Shown: positions 6,470 through 14,702, numbered from the stretch's first letter. The stretch is DNA of 29,348 bases from DATHWB01 sp041744795 (GCA_041744795.1 JBGTKD010000144.1:1-29348), one strand, 5' to 3'. The notes: generated by a model from the sequence alone, not told the origin. Program-made: numbers and translations.

Positions 6470-8494
6470 CTGTCCAACCGTCTCGAAAACTCCACGTCGC
6501 CATATCTCCGCCAACACGCCGACAACCCAGTCGACTGGTACGAGTGGGGCGAGGAGGCATTCGCCGCCGCCGCCGAACGGGACGTGCCGATCCTCTTGTC
6601 GATCGGCTACTCGGCCTGTCACTGGTGTCATGTGATGGCGCACGAGTCCTTCGAGAACCCCGAGACGGCCCGGATCATGAACGAGCTGTTCGTGAACGTG
6701 AAAGTCGACCGGGAAGAGAGACCCGACGTCGATGCGATCTACATGAATGCCACCCAGGCCATGACCGGTCGGGGCGGCTGGCCGATGACCGTATTCCTCG
6801 ATCCTGACCGCAGGCCCTTCTACGCAGGAACCTACTTTCCGGCCGTCGGCCGCCACGGAATGCCTTCTTTTGGTCAATTGATGACGGCCATTGCCGACGC
6901 CTGGAAAGAACGCCGTTCAGAACTCAGCGAGCAGGCTGAGAGACTGACCGAAGCGATCAGCCAACCGATCCCCGGCGGAGAGGAAACTCCTGGGCTATCC
7001 GACCTGCAGACTGCCTACATACATCTCGAGCGGATGCATGACCCAGTACACGGAGGTTTGGGTGATGCACCCAAGTTCCCGCAACAGCCAGCTCTGGAGT
7101 TCCTGCTCAGGATCGTGGGTCGGGAGTGGGCTCCCCGAGCTGGAGCGATGGTCAAACAGACCCTCGAACGCATAGCGGCTGGCGGGATACACGACCATCT
7201 GGGTGGGGGCTTCGCCCGTTACTCGGTGGACGCCGAGTGGCTCGTCCCGCACTTCGAGAAGATGCTCTACGACAACGCCCAGCTTGCCCAGCTCTACCTG
7301 AGGGCAGGACAGGTCTTCGACAGTCCCTGGTTCACAGAAGTGGCCTCCAGAACTCTCGAGTACCTGATGCGCGACCTGAGCCACACTGACGGCGGCTTCT
7401 TCTCCGCCGAGGACGCGGACTCCGAGGGCGAGGAAGGAACGTTCTATGTGTGGAGTGAAGCCGAGATCCATTCTGTTTTGGGCGATCTGAGCCAGTTCGC
7501 CATTGCTCGCTACGGCATCAGTCAGGGCGGGAACTTCGAAGGCGCCAACGTGTTGTACCTGGCGCGCCTGCTATCCGAGGTGGCCAGCGAACTCGATCTG
7601 GACACAGAAGCTGCCGCCGAGATCGATCAGGAGATCCGTTCTCGTTTGATGGCAATCCGTGAGCAGCGGGAACGGCCCGGTCTTGATTACAAGGTGGTCA
7701 CTGCGTGGAATGGCCTGGCGATCCGGGCCTTCGCCGAGGCCGGCGCGGTGCTCGATCGTGCGGACTTCGTCGATAGGGCCGTGCAGGCAGCAGAGTTCAT
7801 ATTGCGTGAGCTTGTCGTCGAGGGCCGGCTCCTACGGACCTGGGCCGATGGACAGGCCAAGGTGCTGGCATTCGTCGAGGACTACGCGGCGATGGCTCTC
7901 GGATGCTTTGGCCTCTACGAGGCAACAGGAGACTCGAGGTGGTTCCTAGAGGCAGAGAATCTGACAAGGGACATACCGGCCCTGTTCGCGGCACCAGATG
8001 GCGGTTTCTTCACATCCGGGTCGGACGCCGAGGAGCTCCTGGTCCGTCAGAAGGACCTGATGGATAACCCGTCGCCATCGGGAACGTCGATGGCAACCGA
8101 GGCGCTCCTGCGCTTGGCCGCATATACGGGCGAGTCCGCACTACTGGATTTGGCTGAAGGCGCCATGCGAGCGACGGCTCTGCTTGTAGAGAGGTCCCCA
8201 TCTGCGGTCGGACACATGCTGGGGGCGATCGACTTCGACACGTCCGGCGCTCTCGAAGTTGCGATCACAGGCGGCGAGGCCGATCGATTGGCCCGGGTCG
8301 TCCGCGATGGCTACCGCCCAAACATCGTTTTGGCGATGGACCGGGATGGGACAGCCGCCCAGGCGATTCCTCTTCTCGAGTCCCGCTACCGGGAAGGCGA
8401 GACCCTCGCATACGTCTGCGAAGACTTTGTGTGCCAAGCACCGGTGACCGACGAAGCAGCGCTACGCGCCCAGCTCAGCGCGGTGAGGCATTGA
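6470..8494 (+). CDS. YyaL/SSP411-type protein: thioredoxin-like DUF255 plus (alpha/alpha)6 barrel
   Basis: Protein of about 674 aa. An N-terminal thioredoxin-like domain carries the CHWCH motif (C50, C53 counting from the proposed start) and GGWPMTVFLDPD; an alpha/alpha toroid domain of glycosidase/epimerase type follows (GGIHDHLGGGFARYSVDAEW, LVPHFEKMLYDNAQL, DADSEGEEGTFYVW). Function of the family is unsettled. The first canonical start is GTG 6584, but the 38 codons before it read NRLENSTSPYLRQHADNPVD and WYEWGEEAF, the conserved start of the family. No ATG, GTG or TTG exists upstream before the in-frame TGA at 6413. CTG at 6470 has GGAG six nt upstream and is the best start; CTG 6464 is the alternative. 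It ends at a large hairpin. Confidence 0.9.
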   Translation: MSNRLENSTSPYLRQHADNPVDWYEWGEEAFAAAAERDVPILLSIGYSACHWCHVMAHESFENPETARIMNELFVNVKVDREERPDVDAIYMNATQAMTGRGGWPMTVFLDPDRRPFYAGTYFPAVGRHGMPSFGQLMTAIADAWKERRSELSEQAERLTEAISQPIPGGEETPGLSDLQTAYIHLERMHDPVHGGLGDAPKFPQQPALEFLLRIVGREWAPRAGAMVKQTLERIAAGGIHDHLGGGFARYSVDAEWLVPHFEKMLYDNAQLAQLYLRAGQVFDSPWFTEVASRTLEYLMRDLSHTDGGFFSAEDADSEGEEGTFYVWSEAEIHSVLGDLSQFAIARYGISQGGNFEGANVLYLARLLSEVASELDLDTEAAAEIDQEIRSRLMAIREQRERPGLDYKVVTAWNGLAIRAFAEAGAVLDRADFVDRAVQAAEFILRELVVEGRLLRTWADGQAKVLAFVEDYAAMALGCFGLYEATGDSRWFLEAENLTRDIPALFAAPDGGFFTSGSDAEELLVRQKDLMDNPSPSGTSMATEALLRLAAYTGESALLDLAEGAMRATALLVERSPSAVGHMLGAIDFDTSGALEVAITGGEADRLARVVRDGYRPNIVLAMDRDGTAAQAIPLLESRYREGETLAYVCEDFVCQAPVTDEAALRAQLSAVRH

Positions 8495-8496
8495 GA

Positions 8497-8565
8497 GAGC
8501 CTGAGAGACGCGACCGGAAGGGAGGGTGGGTATCACGTGCAAGCTCGTGTGCGTCTCTCAGGCTC
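8497..8565. terminator. Long inverted repeat between convergent genes
   Basis: GAGCCTGAGAGACGC (8497-8511) is the exact complement of 8551-8565: a 15-bp stem closing a 39-nt loop that holds its own small hairpin (CACG/CGTG at 8534-8537 and 8545-8548). It begins 2 nt after the YyaL-like stop and faces the end of the ROK kinase gene. Likely a bidirectional transcription end; the large loop is unlike a textbook intrinsic terminator. Confidence 0.55.
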
Positions 8566-8603
8566 CATGGTCTTGAACGACACGGGCTGACACCGAGTTC
8601 CCG

Positions 8604-9461
8604 TCAACCGGCCGCCAATGCCAAGGCGCCTGCGATTCCCGAATCCTCGCCCAATCCGGGGGCAACGACATAGCCAACTCGGTGCTCGGCCTGGATCGCA
8701 TATCCGGACATCATTTCGACCAGCCGGGCGTTTACCAGGGAGTGGAGCCCGGCGAGTTGGGCGACGCCGCCCCCCATCACGATCACATCGGGAGCCAGGG
8801 TGTATACGAACTGGCGAAACCCGGCAGCCAGGTACTGGGCTTCGATCTGGAGGGCTTCAACCAGGTCGACACCCAGCTCATCAGCCGGACGACCCCAACG
8901 AGCCTCCATCGCCGTTCCAGACGCCATACCTTCCAGACAGTCGCCGTGGAACGGGCAGACACCTTCGAAACGGTCACCTTCCATTCGAGCGACGCTCACA
9001 TGGCCCATCTCCGGATGGATCAGTCCCTGCAAGGTCCGGCCACCAATTACGGCTCCCCCGCCAAGACCGGTACCGACGGTGACATACAGCACCGTGTTCA
9101 ACCCGACCCCTGCGCCCCAGCGGGCCTCGGCCAGCGCGGCACCATTGACATCGGTGTCGATTGAAATCGGAACGTCCGCAACCCCCTTAACGGCACCAAC
9201 CAGATCGGCGCCTTCCCAACCTGGTTTAGGGGTGGACGTGATACGGCCGTACAGAGCCTCGGTGCGGCGGAGCTCGACAGGGCCGAAGGTGGCTATCCCC
9301 ACGGCATCCACTCTCCGCGCCGCGAAGTACTCGCGCACAGCAGCCAGTGTTTCTTCGGGTTGGGTCGTGGGGATGCGCACTCGTGCAGCAATGTCGTGCG
9401 GCCCGGTACCCACGGCGCAAACGAACTTGGTTCCGCCCGCTTCGATTCCTCCGTAAAGCAC
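8604..9461 (-). CDS. ROK-family sugar kinase (fructokinase type)
   Basis: Protein of 285 aa from GTG 9461, beginning MLYGGIEAGGTKFVCAVG, the hallmark start of bacterial ROK fructokinases (YdhR/GmuE group). Visible parts: phosphate-binding EAGGTK, substrate-site DTDVNGAALAEARWG, TVGTGLGGG, HPEMGH, and the zinc-binding segment CPFHGDCLEG. It would phosphorylate fructose (perhaps mannose or glucose) with ATP in the cytoplasm. Another in-frame GTG seven codons upstream (9482) is possible, but TACCCT lies exactly 7 nt before GTG 9461, indicating a leaderless mRNA, and the shorter form matches the family. It stands alone between a hairpin and the small peptide gene. Confidence 0.9.
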   Translation of the reverse strand: MLYGGIEAGGTKFVCAVGTGPHDIAARVRIPTTQPEETLAAVREYFAARRVDAVGIATFGPVELRRTEALYGRITSTPKPGWEGADLVGAVKGVADVPISIDTDVNGAALAEARWGAGVGLNTVLYVTVGTGLGGGAVIGGRTLQGLIHPEMGHVSVARMEGDRFEGVCPFHGDCLEGMASGTAMEARWGRPADELGVDLVEALQIEAQYLAAGFRQFVYTLAPDVIVMGGGVAQLAGLHSLVNARLVEMMSGYAIQAEHRVGYVVAPGLGEDSGIAGALALAAG

Positions 9462-9468
9462 GGACCCG

Positions 9469-9474
9469 AGGGTA
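9469..9474 (-). promoter_or_regulatory. Putative -10 box, leaderless ROK kinase
   Basis: TACCCT on the minus strand, 7 nt before the GTG at 9461. It decides the start codon of the kinase in favour of the downstream GTG. Confidence 0.5.
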
Positions 9475-9607
9475 GAACTCACCAGAGCGAGGCGCCCAGC
9501 CGTCGCTCAAATCGCGCTCAAATCAGGCCCGAGCATGCCTTGCGAGCTTCTTGATCGCCGTGCGGTGTGATGGGGTTGTACGACCGAGACACGAGAGGAG
9601 AAACATC

Positions 9608-9781
9608 ATGCGTCTCTACGGTTCCAACTCCCCCACATCCCGCTCCGCCAGCCGCCACGCCAAGCTGCACCGTCCGGTGTCTGCCTTCGACGCACCCGCT
9701 CCTCGCCGGGTCGTCGCACCCCAACCCCAGCCTCAGCCACGCAGCGTCCGCCGCCGGGCACTGGTGCCCCGCAGCGTCTGA
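9608..9781 (+). CDS. Small Arg/Pro-rich basic peptide, unknown function
   Basis: Open frame of 57 codons beginning MRLYGSNSPTSRSASRHAKL and ending RSVRRRALVPRSV, with a PQPQPQP run in the middle. It is strongly basic with no acidic residue except one Asp, and has no membrane segment or cysteine. A purine-rich ribosome site (GAGGAGA) sits 7-8 nt before the ATG, and a GC-rich hairpin follows the stop by 20 nt, so the unit looks like a complete monocistronic gene. It may bind RNA, DNA or the ribosome; this is inference from charge only. I recognise no family. Confidence 0.6.
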   Translation: MRLYGSNSPTSRSASRHAKLHRPVSAFDAPAPRRVVAPQPQPQPRSVRRRALVPRSV

Positions 9782-9801
9782 CTGGTCAAGTCCGCGGATC
9801 C

Positions 9802-9823
9802 GTCCCCGCCCACGGGCGGGGAC
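9802..9823. terminator. GC-rich hairpin between small peptide gene and mec
   Basis: GTCCCCGCCC and GGGCGGGGAC are exact complements around a 2-nt centre (effective stem about 9 bp). It follows the peptide stop (9781) and lies just beyond the mec stop (9832) on the other strand, so it can serve both convergent genes. No U-tract. Confidence 0.65.
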
Positions 9824-9831
9824 ATTCGCGT

Positions 9832-10242
9832 TCATGTCTCCTCATGGAAGGTCAGCTGCTGTTCGTGTACCTGGCTGTTTGTGATGTGGAAGGCTCTGAT
9901 CTCGGGTGCATCGGGCGTCTGCATGCCGATCACGACGTACAACCAGCCGGGTTCGCCAGCCAGTGCCACGTCGGTCGGTGACGGATAGGCCTGGGAGTGC
10001 GGATGGCTGTGGAACACGCCACTGATCTCCCATCCTTGCGACTCGGCGTGACGCAGGGCCTTGAAGTGCTCGCGAGGTTCGATCGTGTAGTTCGTCGCGG
10101 AGCGCAGCGAATTCGTCAACGGGTACGCCATCCGAACGGCCCCTTCGGCGTCAGAAGCCAGCAAGCCGCAACACTCCTCAGGGTGACGGTTGGCAGCATG
10201 AACCCGCATGGCCGTCACGACATCCGGTGCGAGGTAGGTCAC
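9832..10242 (-). CDS. mec: JAMM/M67 metallopeptidase, Mec-type
   Basis: Protein of 136 aa starting at GTG 10242 (MTYLAPDVVTAMRVHAANR). The zinc peptidase signature is complete: glutamate in PEECCGLL and HSHPHSQAYPSPTD, i.e. HxH-x7-SxxD. In M. tuberculosis Mec (Rv1334) cleaves the cysteine adduct from the sulfur carrier CysO; the companion carrier and CysM are not in this window. The GTG overlaps the stop of the preceding 43-codon frame (GTGA), suggesting coupled translation, and the rhodanese/ThiF gene lies just upstream, which supports a sulfur-carrier role. Other JAMM roles, such as removal of ubiquitin-like tags, remain possible. Confidence 0.85.
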   Translation of the reverse strand: MTYLAPDVVTAMRVHAANRHPEECCGLLASDAEGAVRMAYPLTNSLRSATNYTIEPREHFKALRHAESQGWEISGVFHSHPHSQAYPSPTDVALAGEPGWLYVVIGMQTPDAPEIRAFHITNSQVHEQQLTFHEET

Positions 10243-10370
10243 GCCCACTCCGTAAGTGCGCTGGCGGCGAGGATGGGATCGAGGTCGGAAATCGCCGATC
10301 GACTGCGTGCGAGAGCTTGATTGAATTGGGGAACATTGACATCGACCATGGGTGTGGCGGTCGCAGACAT
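10239..10370 (-). CDS. 43-aa ORF coupled to mec, unknown
   Basis: Begins MSATATPMVDVNVPQFNQAL and ends LAASALTEWA. Support comes from AGGAG 7 nt before the ATG at 10370 and from its stop overlapping the mec GTG (GTGA). It occupies the place where a sulfur-carrier gene such as cysO might be expected, but it lacks a C-terminal Gly-Gly and the beta-grasp pattern, so it is not a ThiS/MoaD/CysO protein. It could be a leader that couples mec translation to the upstream gene, or a genuine small protein. Confidence 0.45.
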   Translation of the reverse strand: MSATATPMVDVNVPQFNQALARSRSAISDLDPILAASALTEWA

Positions 10371-10438
10371 CGATATCTCCTGGAACAGTTTGACGGATGC
10401 AAGCGGCATCGAGAGAGGGACCTTGAGGGCCGGTGCGG

Positions 10439-11617
10439 TCAGATCGTGCGTGCGACCGAACCGGCCGGCATACACAGGTCGTCGTACTCGACGATTGCCG
10501 GCGGCATCGACTCGTCCGCACAGGCAGGACAGTTCGGGTTCCGCCGGAGTTTGAGCTTGCGGAAATCCTGGGTGAGGGCGTCATAGGTCAGAAGGGTTCC
10601 AACAAGGCTCTCACCTATGCCCAGGAGAAGCTTGATCGCCTCCATTGCCTCGATAGACCCAACGATGCCGGGGAGGACGCCAAGCACCCCCGCCTCGGCA
10701 CAGGACGGTGCCATCTCAGGTGGGGGCGGCTGGGGGAACAGGCACCGGTAGCACGGACCGACATAGGGATGAAACACGCTCGCCTGACCCTCGAATCGGA
10801 AGATCGCACCATGAACGACCGGGATGCGCAGGTGGAGCGACGCGTCGTTCACCAGGTACCGGGTCGGGAAGTTGTCACCACCGTCAACCACGAGGTCGTA
10901 TCCGGACATGATGTCGAGCACATTCTCAGCCGACAGGCGCTCCCGGTAGGGCTCGACCTTTACGTCGGGGTTGAGCAACTGGAGGGTTTGGCGGGCAGAC
11001 TCGACCTTTGCCTCTCCGAGACGTTCGATGTTGTGCAGGATCTGACGCTGAAGGTTGGATGAGTCGACTACGTCGAAGTCGACGATTCCGAGCGTTCCCA
11101 CCCCCGCGGCTGCCAGATACATCGAGGCAGGCGAACCAAGCCCGCCAGCGCCTATCAGCAAGACTTTCGAGTCGAGCAGCTTGGCTTGGCCCTCTTCTCC
11201 GACTTCAGGGAGAAGGGTGTGACGGCTATAGCGGATCTTCTGATCCGGGCTGAGCGTGATCGGCTCGGACCACGGCCGGCCTTCGTTCTTCCAGCGACCG
11301 AACCCGCCAGTGAGCGACGAAACGTCGCCATAGCCCATGTCCTTGAGCGACTTAGCGGCAAGGGCCGAACGGGCACCGCCGGCGCAGTACAGGACCAGCG
11401 AAGAGGACTGATCAGGGACGACCATCGCGATGTTCGACTCGAGGAGCCCTCTGGGAATGTGCTTCGACCCCTCGATCGCTCCCTGAATGTGCTCGTCGCT
11501 CTCGCGCACATCGATGAGGACGACGTTGCCGCCGAGACGCGCTGCCAGACCCGCAGGGTCGATCTCAGAGATCTCCCTCTTGGCCTGGGCGATGAGTTCC
11601 GAATAGGTCAGGGACAT
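10439..11617 (-). CDS. moeB: Rhodanese-ThiF fusion: sulfur-carrier adenylyltransferase/sulfurtransferase
   Basis: Protein of 392 aa. Residues 1-115 are a rhodanese domain (LIDVRESDEHIQGAI, active-site loop YCAGGARS). Residues about 125-380 are an E1-like ThiF/MoeB domain: RYSRHTLLPEVG, nucleotide loop GAGGLGSPASMYLAAAGVG, VDSSNLQRQ, a zinc site formed by CYRC and CPAC, and a candidate catalytic Cys in CAEAG. It would adenylate the C-terminus of a ubiquitin-like carrier (MoaD, ThiS or CysO) and pass sulfur to it. The rhodanese domain is N-terminal, opposite to mycobacterial MoeZ, where it is C-terminal. Adjacent mec supports service of a CysO-like carrier. Which carrier it uses is not determinable here. 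Confidence 0.88.
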   Translation of the reverse strand: MSLTYSELIAQAKREISEIDPAGLAARLGGNVVLIDVRESDEHIQGAIEGSKHIPRGLLESNIAMVVPDQSSSLVLYCAGGARSALAAKSLKDMGYGDVSSLTGGFGRWKNEGRPWSEPITLSPDQKIRYSRHTLLPEVGEEGQAKLLDSKVLLIGAGGLGSPASMYLAAAGVGTLGIVDFDVVDSSNLQRQILHNIERLGEAKVESARQTLQLLNPDVKVEPYRERLSAENVLDIMSGYDLVVDGGDNFPTRYLVNDASLHLRIPVVHGAIFRFEGQASVFHPYVGPCYRCLFPQPPPPEMAPSCAEAGVLGVLPGIVGSIEAMEAIKLLLGIGESLVGTLLTYDALTQDFRKLKLRRNPNCPACADESMPPAIVEYDDLCMPAGSVARTI

Positions 11618-11652
11618 CGAGTCTCGACTGGGTGGTTGTTCTCAGGATGAAA

Positions 11653-12558
11653 CTAGGGATAGGAAGAAACGTCCAACGGGGCCGACTCATTCCCGACAGC
11701 GGTCAACTCCAGCGCCAACCAAACCCAGGCCATCCACAGCAGGTCTGCAACAAGCAGATGAGTAAGCGACAACCAGAGTGGGGTGAGCAGAGCCACGCTC
11801 GCAGCGCCCAGCAATACCTGGATCATTACTCCACCAACGACGAGCCGGGCGGGAACTGCCGCCGATCCATCCATTCGTCTGGCGGCAACCCAAGCAGCAG
11901 CGAAGCCGACCAGCACTGCAACGATCGGATGGACCACTCGTAGCTGGGTCAGGAAATGCTCCCCAGATGTCACCGCAGTGGCCAGATCGAACTCCTTGGG
12001 GAACAACGTGTCGGCGAGAGCGGTAACCGCCCCAGTGCCAGCTACCACGAGCAGGCCTACACTGATCCCGATGATCGGAACGCGATCACTGCTGGCGATG
12101 CGATGGCCCTGTGCAGACGACAGCCAGAACCTGGTGAAAACCAAACCGGCGAGCAGCACAAAAGTACTGACGAGGTGGATCGGCACCGAGATGGCCCGCG
12201 CCAGGGAGGCATCGTCCGCCACCCATTCGGCCAACACGATCACCATGCCGATCATCGCCTCGATGATGATGGAGATACCGACGGCTACCGCGCCGAGGCG
12301 AACGAGATCGCCCCTCGTGGAAGACCGGAAGACGGCCACGACCATCCAGGCGACAGCGAGAAGAGCCACTCCCGAGGCCGCTCGGTGGCTGAACTCGATG
12401 GCAGTCGCTCCCTCAAGGGCAGGAAGCAACTCACCCTGACACGTCGGCCATGACCTGCCACAACCGGCGCCGGAGCCGGTGGCTCGCACCGCCGCCCCCA
12501 GGAGGATGACGACAAGGTTGACGAGAATCGTCCCGTCCACGATCCGGGTCACGCGCAT
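11653..12558 (-). CDS. ctaA: Heme A synthase (COX15/CtaA family)
   Basis: Protein of 301 aa with about eight hydrophobic helices. Family markers include RATGSGAGCGRSWPTCQGELLP near residue 26, the histidine of EFSHRAASG, HLVSTF, and the C-terminal half histidines in LRVVHPIVAV and LTHLLVADLLW, which ligate the hemes. The cysteine pair in the first extracytoplasmic loop (GCGRSWPTC) is the redox pair seen in Bacillus-type CtaA. It oxidises heme O to heme A for cytochrome aa3 oxidase in the cytoplasmic membrane. It starts 12 nt after the otsB stop, so it may be cotranscribed with otsA-otsB. Confidence 0.92.
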   Translation of the reverse strand: MRVTRIVDGTILVNLVVILLGAAVRATGSGAGCGRSWPTCQGELLPALEGATAIEFSHRAASGVALLAVAWMVVAVFRSSTRGDLVRLGAVAVGISIIIEAMIGMVIVLAEWVADDASLARAISVPIHLVSTFVLLAGLVFTRFWLSSAQGHRIASSDRVPIIGISVGLLVVAGTGAVTALADTLFPKEFDLATAVTSGEHFLTQLRVVHPIVAVLVGFAAAWVAARRMDGSAAVPARLVVGGVMIQVLLGAASVALLTPLWLSLTHLLVADLLWMAWVWLALELTAVGNESAPLDVSSYP

Positions 12559-12570
12559 GATGCGGGCAGG

Positions 12571-13299
12571 CTACCGAGAGCGAGCAGTGACGAGATCTTT
12601 GAGGAACTGCACTACCGCGTCCGGATCTGGAATCCGACAAGTGGCTGCCGTCGGCCCCTCGCCCACTTTGACGCCGACGTCCCTGGGTCCAAGCGACTCG
12701 AATACCGTCTCGTCAGTTGTGTCGTCGCCTAGGAAAAGAACCACCTCATCTGCGGCGCGAAGCGCCTCGATCGCCTGACCCTTTGTCGAACCGGTCAGCC
12801 GAACATCGACGACCCGATTGCCGCGTTCGAAGAGACCAGGAACCATCGAGGCCAGCAGCGCTTCCGCCTCAGCAGCCAAACGCAGAGCTTCGGGGTCGGA
12901 CAGCAACCGGCTGTGGATAGTGAGTCCTGTGCGCTTTTGTTCCACCCAGGCACCGTCGAAGCGCGCCGCGACTGATTCCAGTGCGGCACGCACCTCTTCG
13001 TAACGGTCGGGAACGTCCAGTGCGCCGTAGCCGAGGTCGGCTCCGTGCTCGCCCACCAGGATGACCTCGGGAGGGGGCCGGAGTCTCTCGGCAAGGTCAG
13101 CAAGGCGCCGGCCTGAAACGGCAGCTACCCGGACTCTGTCGAGGCGGGTCAAATCAGCGAGGACCTCTGCCACCCCCTGCACAGGCTGGGCATCCTCAGG
13201 TCGCTCCACGATCTCTGCGAGCACCCCGTCGAAATCGAGACCGACGAAGAGGTCGTCTGAACGGGCAAGCCGTTCGATCGCTTCGTCGGGTTCGATCAT
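12571..13299 (-). CDS. otsB: Trehalose-6-phosphate phosphatase
   Basis: Protein of 242 aa starting MIEPDEAIERLARSDDLFVG at an ATG that overlaps the otsA stop (ATGA). HAD-family motifs: nucleophile loop GLDFDGVLAEI (D-x-D), AVSGR, the LVGEHGAD core, the lysine in TGSTKGQAIEAL, and the GDDTTDE metal site. It removes phosphate from trehalose-6-phosphate made by OtsA. A longer frame upstream exists inside otsA, but the coupled ATG is the natural start. Confidence 0.95.
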   Translation of the reverse strand: MIEPDEAIERLARSDDLFVGLDFDGVLAEIVERPEDAQPVQGVAEVLADLTRLDRVRVAAVSGRRLADLAERLRPPPEVILVGEHGADLGYGALDVPDRYEEVRAALESVAARFDGAWVEQKRTGLTIHSRLLSDPEALRLAAEAEALLASMVPGLFERGNRVVDVRLTGSTKGQAIEALRAADEVVLFLGDDTTDETVFESLGPRDVGVKVGEGPTAATCRIPDPDAVVQFLKDLVTARSR

Positions 13300-14678
13300 G
13301 TGATCCCGGCGAGGCCGTGTGAGGCCCACGCGTGAACATCCCAGAGCCTGACATGACTGCGGAGGGCCTGCATGCGGGATCTCTGCTCCTCCCGGGACAT
13401 GTCGACGGCTTCGCCCAAGGCTCGGGCAAGGCCGTCTAGGTCGTAAGGATTCACCACGACGGCTTGCTCGAGCTGTTCGGCCGCCCCTGCGAACTCGCTG
13501 AGCACCAGCACACCGCTTTCATCTGTACGGCAAGCCACGTACTCCTTGGCAACGAGGTTCATCCCGTCCCGCAGCGGGGTCACAAGTAGCACGTCAGCCG
13601 CGACATAGTGCGCAACGAGTTCCGGTCGGTCCAGGCCCCGGTAGTAGTAACGAACCGGGGTCCAATCGGATTGCCCGAAGTTTCCATTGATCCGTCCTAC
13701 GTACTCTTCGATAGTGCGACGGATCGTCTGATACTCCCCTACCGCCTCCCGGCTGGGAACGGCTACCTGAACCATGACTATCCGGCCATGCAGATCAGGT
13801 CGCTCCTCCAGCAGCGACTCGAAGGCCCGCAACCGCAGGTCGATGCCTTTCGTGTAGTCCAACCGATCAACGCCCAACAGGATGTGCTCGGGGTTCCCCA
13901 TTTCTTGTCGCAGTTCGATCGCCGCCTGGCGTGTCTCGTCGGAACCCGCCGCCGACTCAAACTCGGCGAAGTCGATCGAAATCGGCAGTACCTCTGCTCG
14001 GGTTGTGTGCTCGGCGAAGCTGATGGCCTCACTCGGCCCGGAGGCTGGTCCATAGGTGCGTGCCGCTCGAGCGAAGTTCGTCATCGACTGGCGGGTGTGA
14101 AACCCCACGACATCGGCCCCCAGTAGGCCACGCACAATCTCACGTCGCCACGGCAAGCGGCCGAAGATCTCCACCGGCGGGAAGGGGATGTGGAGGAAGA
14201 ATCCGATCTTGAGATCAGGTCGAGCGAGATGAAGCATCTCGGGCACGAGTTGCAGTTGATAGTCCTGAACCCACACCGAGGCACCGTCGGATGCGGTCTC
14301 GGCGACCGTCTCGGCGAACCTCCGATTGACCTCCTGATACGGTCGCCACCAATGGCGATGCATCTCGACGGGTCGGATGGCGTCGTGATACAGCGGCCAA
14401 ATCGTGGCGTTGCAGAAACCCTCGTAATAGTCGGCGATCTCGTCTCCACTCAGGGCAACGGACACCTGATCGATGTCGTCAACCGTGAAAGGCGCCACCT
14501 CTTGGTCGGCGATACCCGGCCATCCGATCCAGGTTCCCTGACGCTTCGCCAAGACCGGAGCCAGAGCACTCACCAGCCCGCCAGGACTCGACTCCCATGT
14601 GTCCGTGACGTCGTCGTATCGCACTGGGAGCCGGTTGGCGACGACGACCAGCTGGCTCGAATTCGGGTGAACTGGCAC
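13296..14678 (-). CDS. otsA: Trehalose-6-phosphate synthase
   Basis: Protein of 460 aa in the GT20 family. It joins UDP/GDP/ADP-glucose and glucose-6-phosphate. Recognisable parts: VVVANRLPVRYDD, SSPGGLVSAL, TWIGWPG, VWVQDYQLQLVPEML, IGFFLHIPFPPVEIF, DRLDYTKGIDLRLRAFE and the C-terminal TPLRDGMNLVAKEYVACR plus LVLSEFAGAAEQL. Start GTG 14678 is preferred over GTG 14711 because TACCCT lies 7 nt upstream and the shorter form moves the gene out of the divergent cbs promoter. It heads the minus-strand run otsA-otsB-ctaA. Confidence 0.95.
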   Translation of the reverse strand: MPVHPNSSQLVVVANRLPVRYDDVTDTWESSPGGLVSALAPVLAKRQGTWIGWPGIADQEVAPFTVDDIDQVSVALSGDEIADYYEGFCNATIWPLYHDAIRPVEMHRHWWRPYQEVNRRFAETVAETASDGASVWVQDYQLQLVPEMLHLARPDLKIGFFLHIPFPPVEIFGRLPWRREIVRGLLGADVVGFHTRQSMTNFARAARTYGPASGPSEAISFAEHTTRAEVLPISIDFAEFESAAGSDETRQAAIELRQEMGNPEHILLGVDRLDYTKGIDLRLRAFESLLEERPDLHGRIVMVQVAVPSREAVGEYQTIRRTIEEYVGRINGNFGQSDWTPVRYYYRGLDRPELVAHYVAADVLLVTPLRDGMNLVAKEYVACRTDESGVLVLSEFAGAAEQLEQAVVVNPYDLDGLARALGEAVDMSREEQRSRMQALRSHVRLWDVHAWASHGLAGIT

Positions 14679-14685
14679 AGCCTGA

Positions 14686-14691
14686 AGGGTA
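14686..14691 (-). promoter_or_regulatory. Putative -10 box, leaderless otsA
   Basis: TACCCT on the minus strand, 7 nt before GTG 14678. It is identical in sequence and spacing to the box before the ROK kinase. Confidence 0.45.
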
Positions 14692-14702
14692 GAGAGGGCC
14701 GG

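Noticed and set aside
5611..6807. Plus-strand open frame of 398 codons
   Set aside because: It runs across the methyltransferase gene in antisense and then through the start of the YyaL-like gene in another frame; composition is Arg/Pro-rich and no domain is visible.
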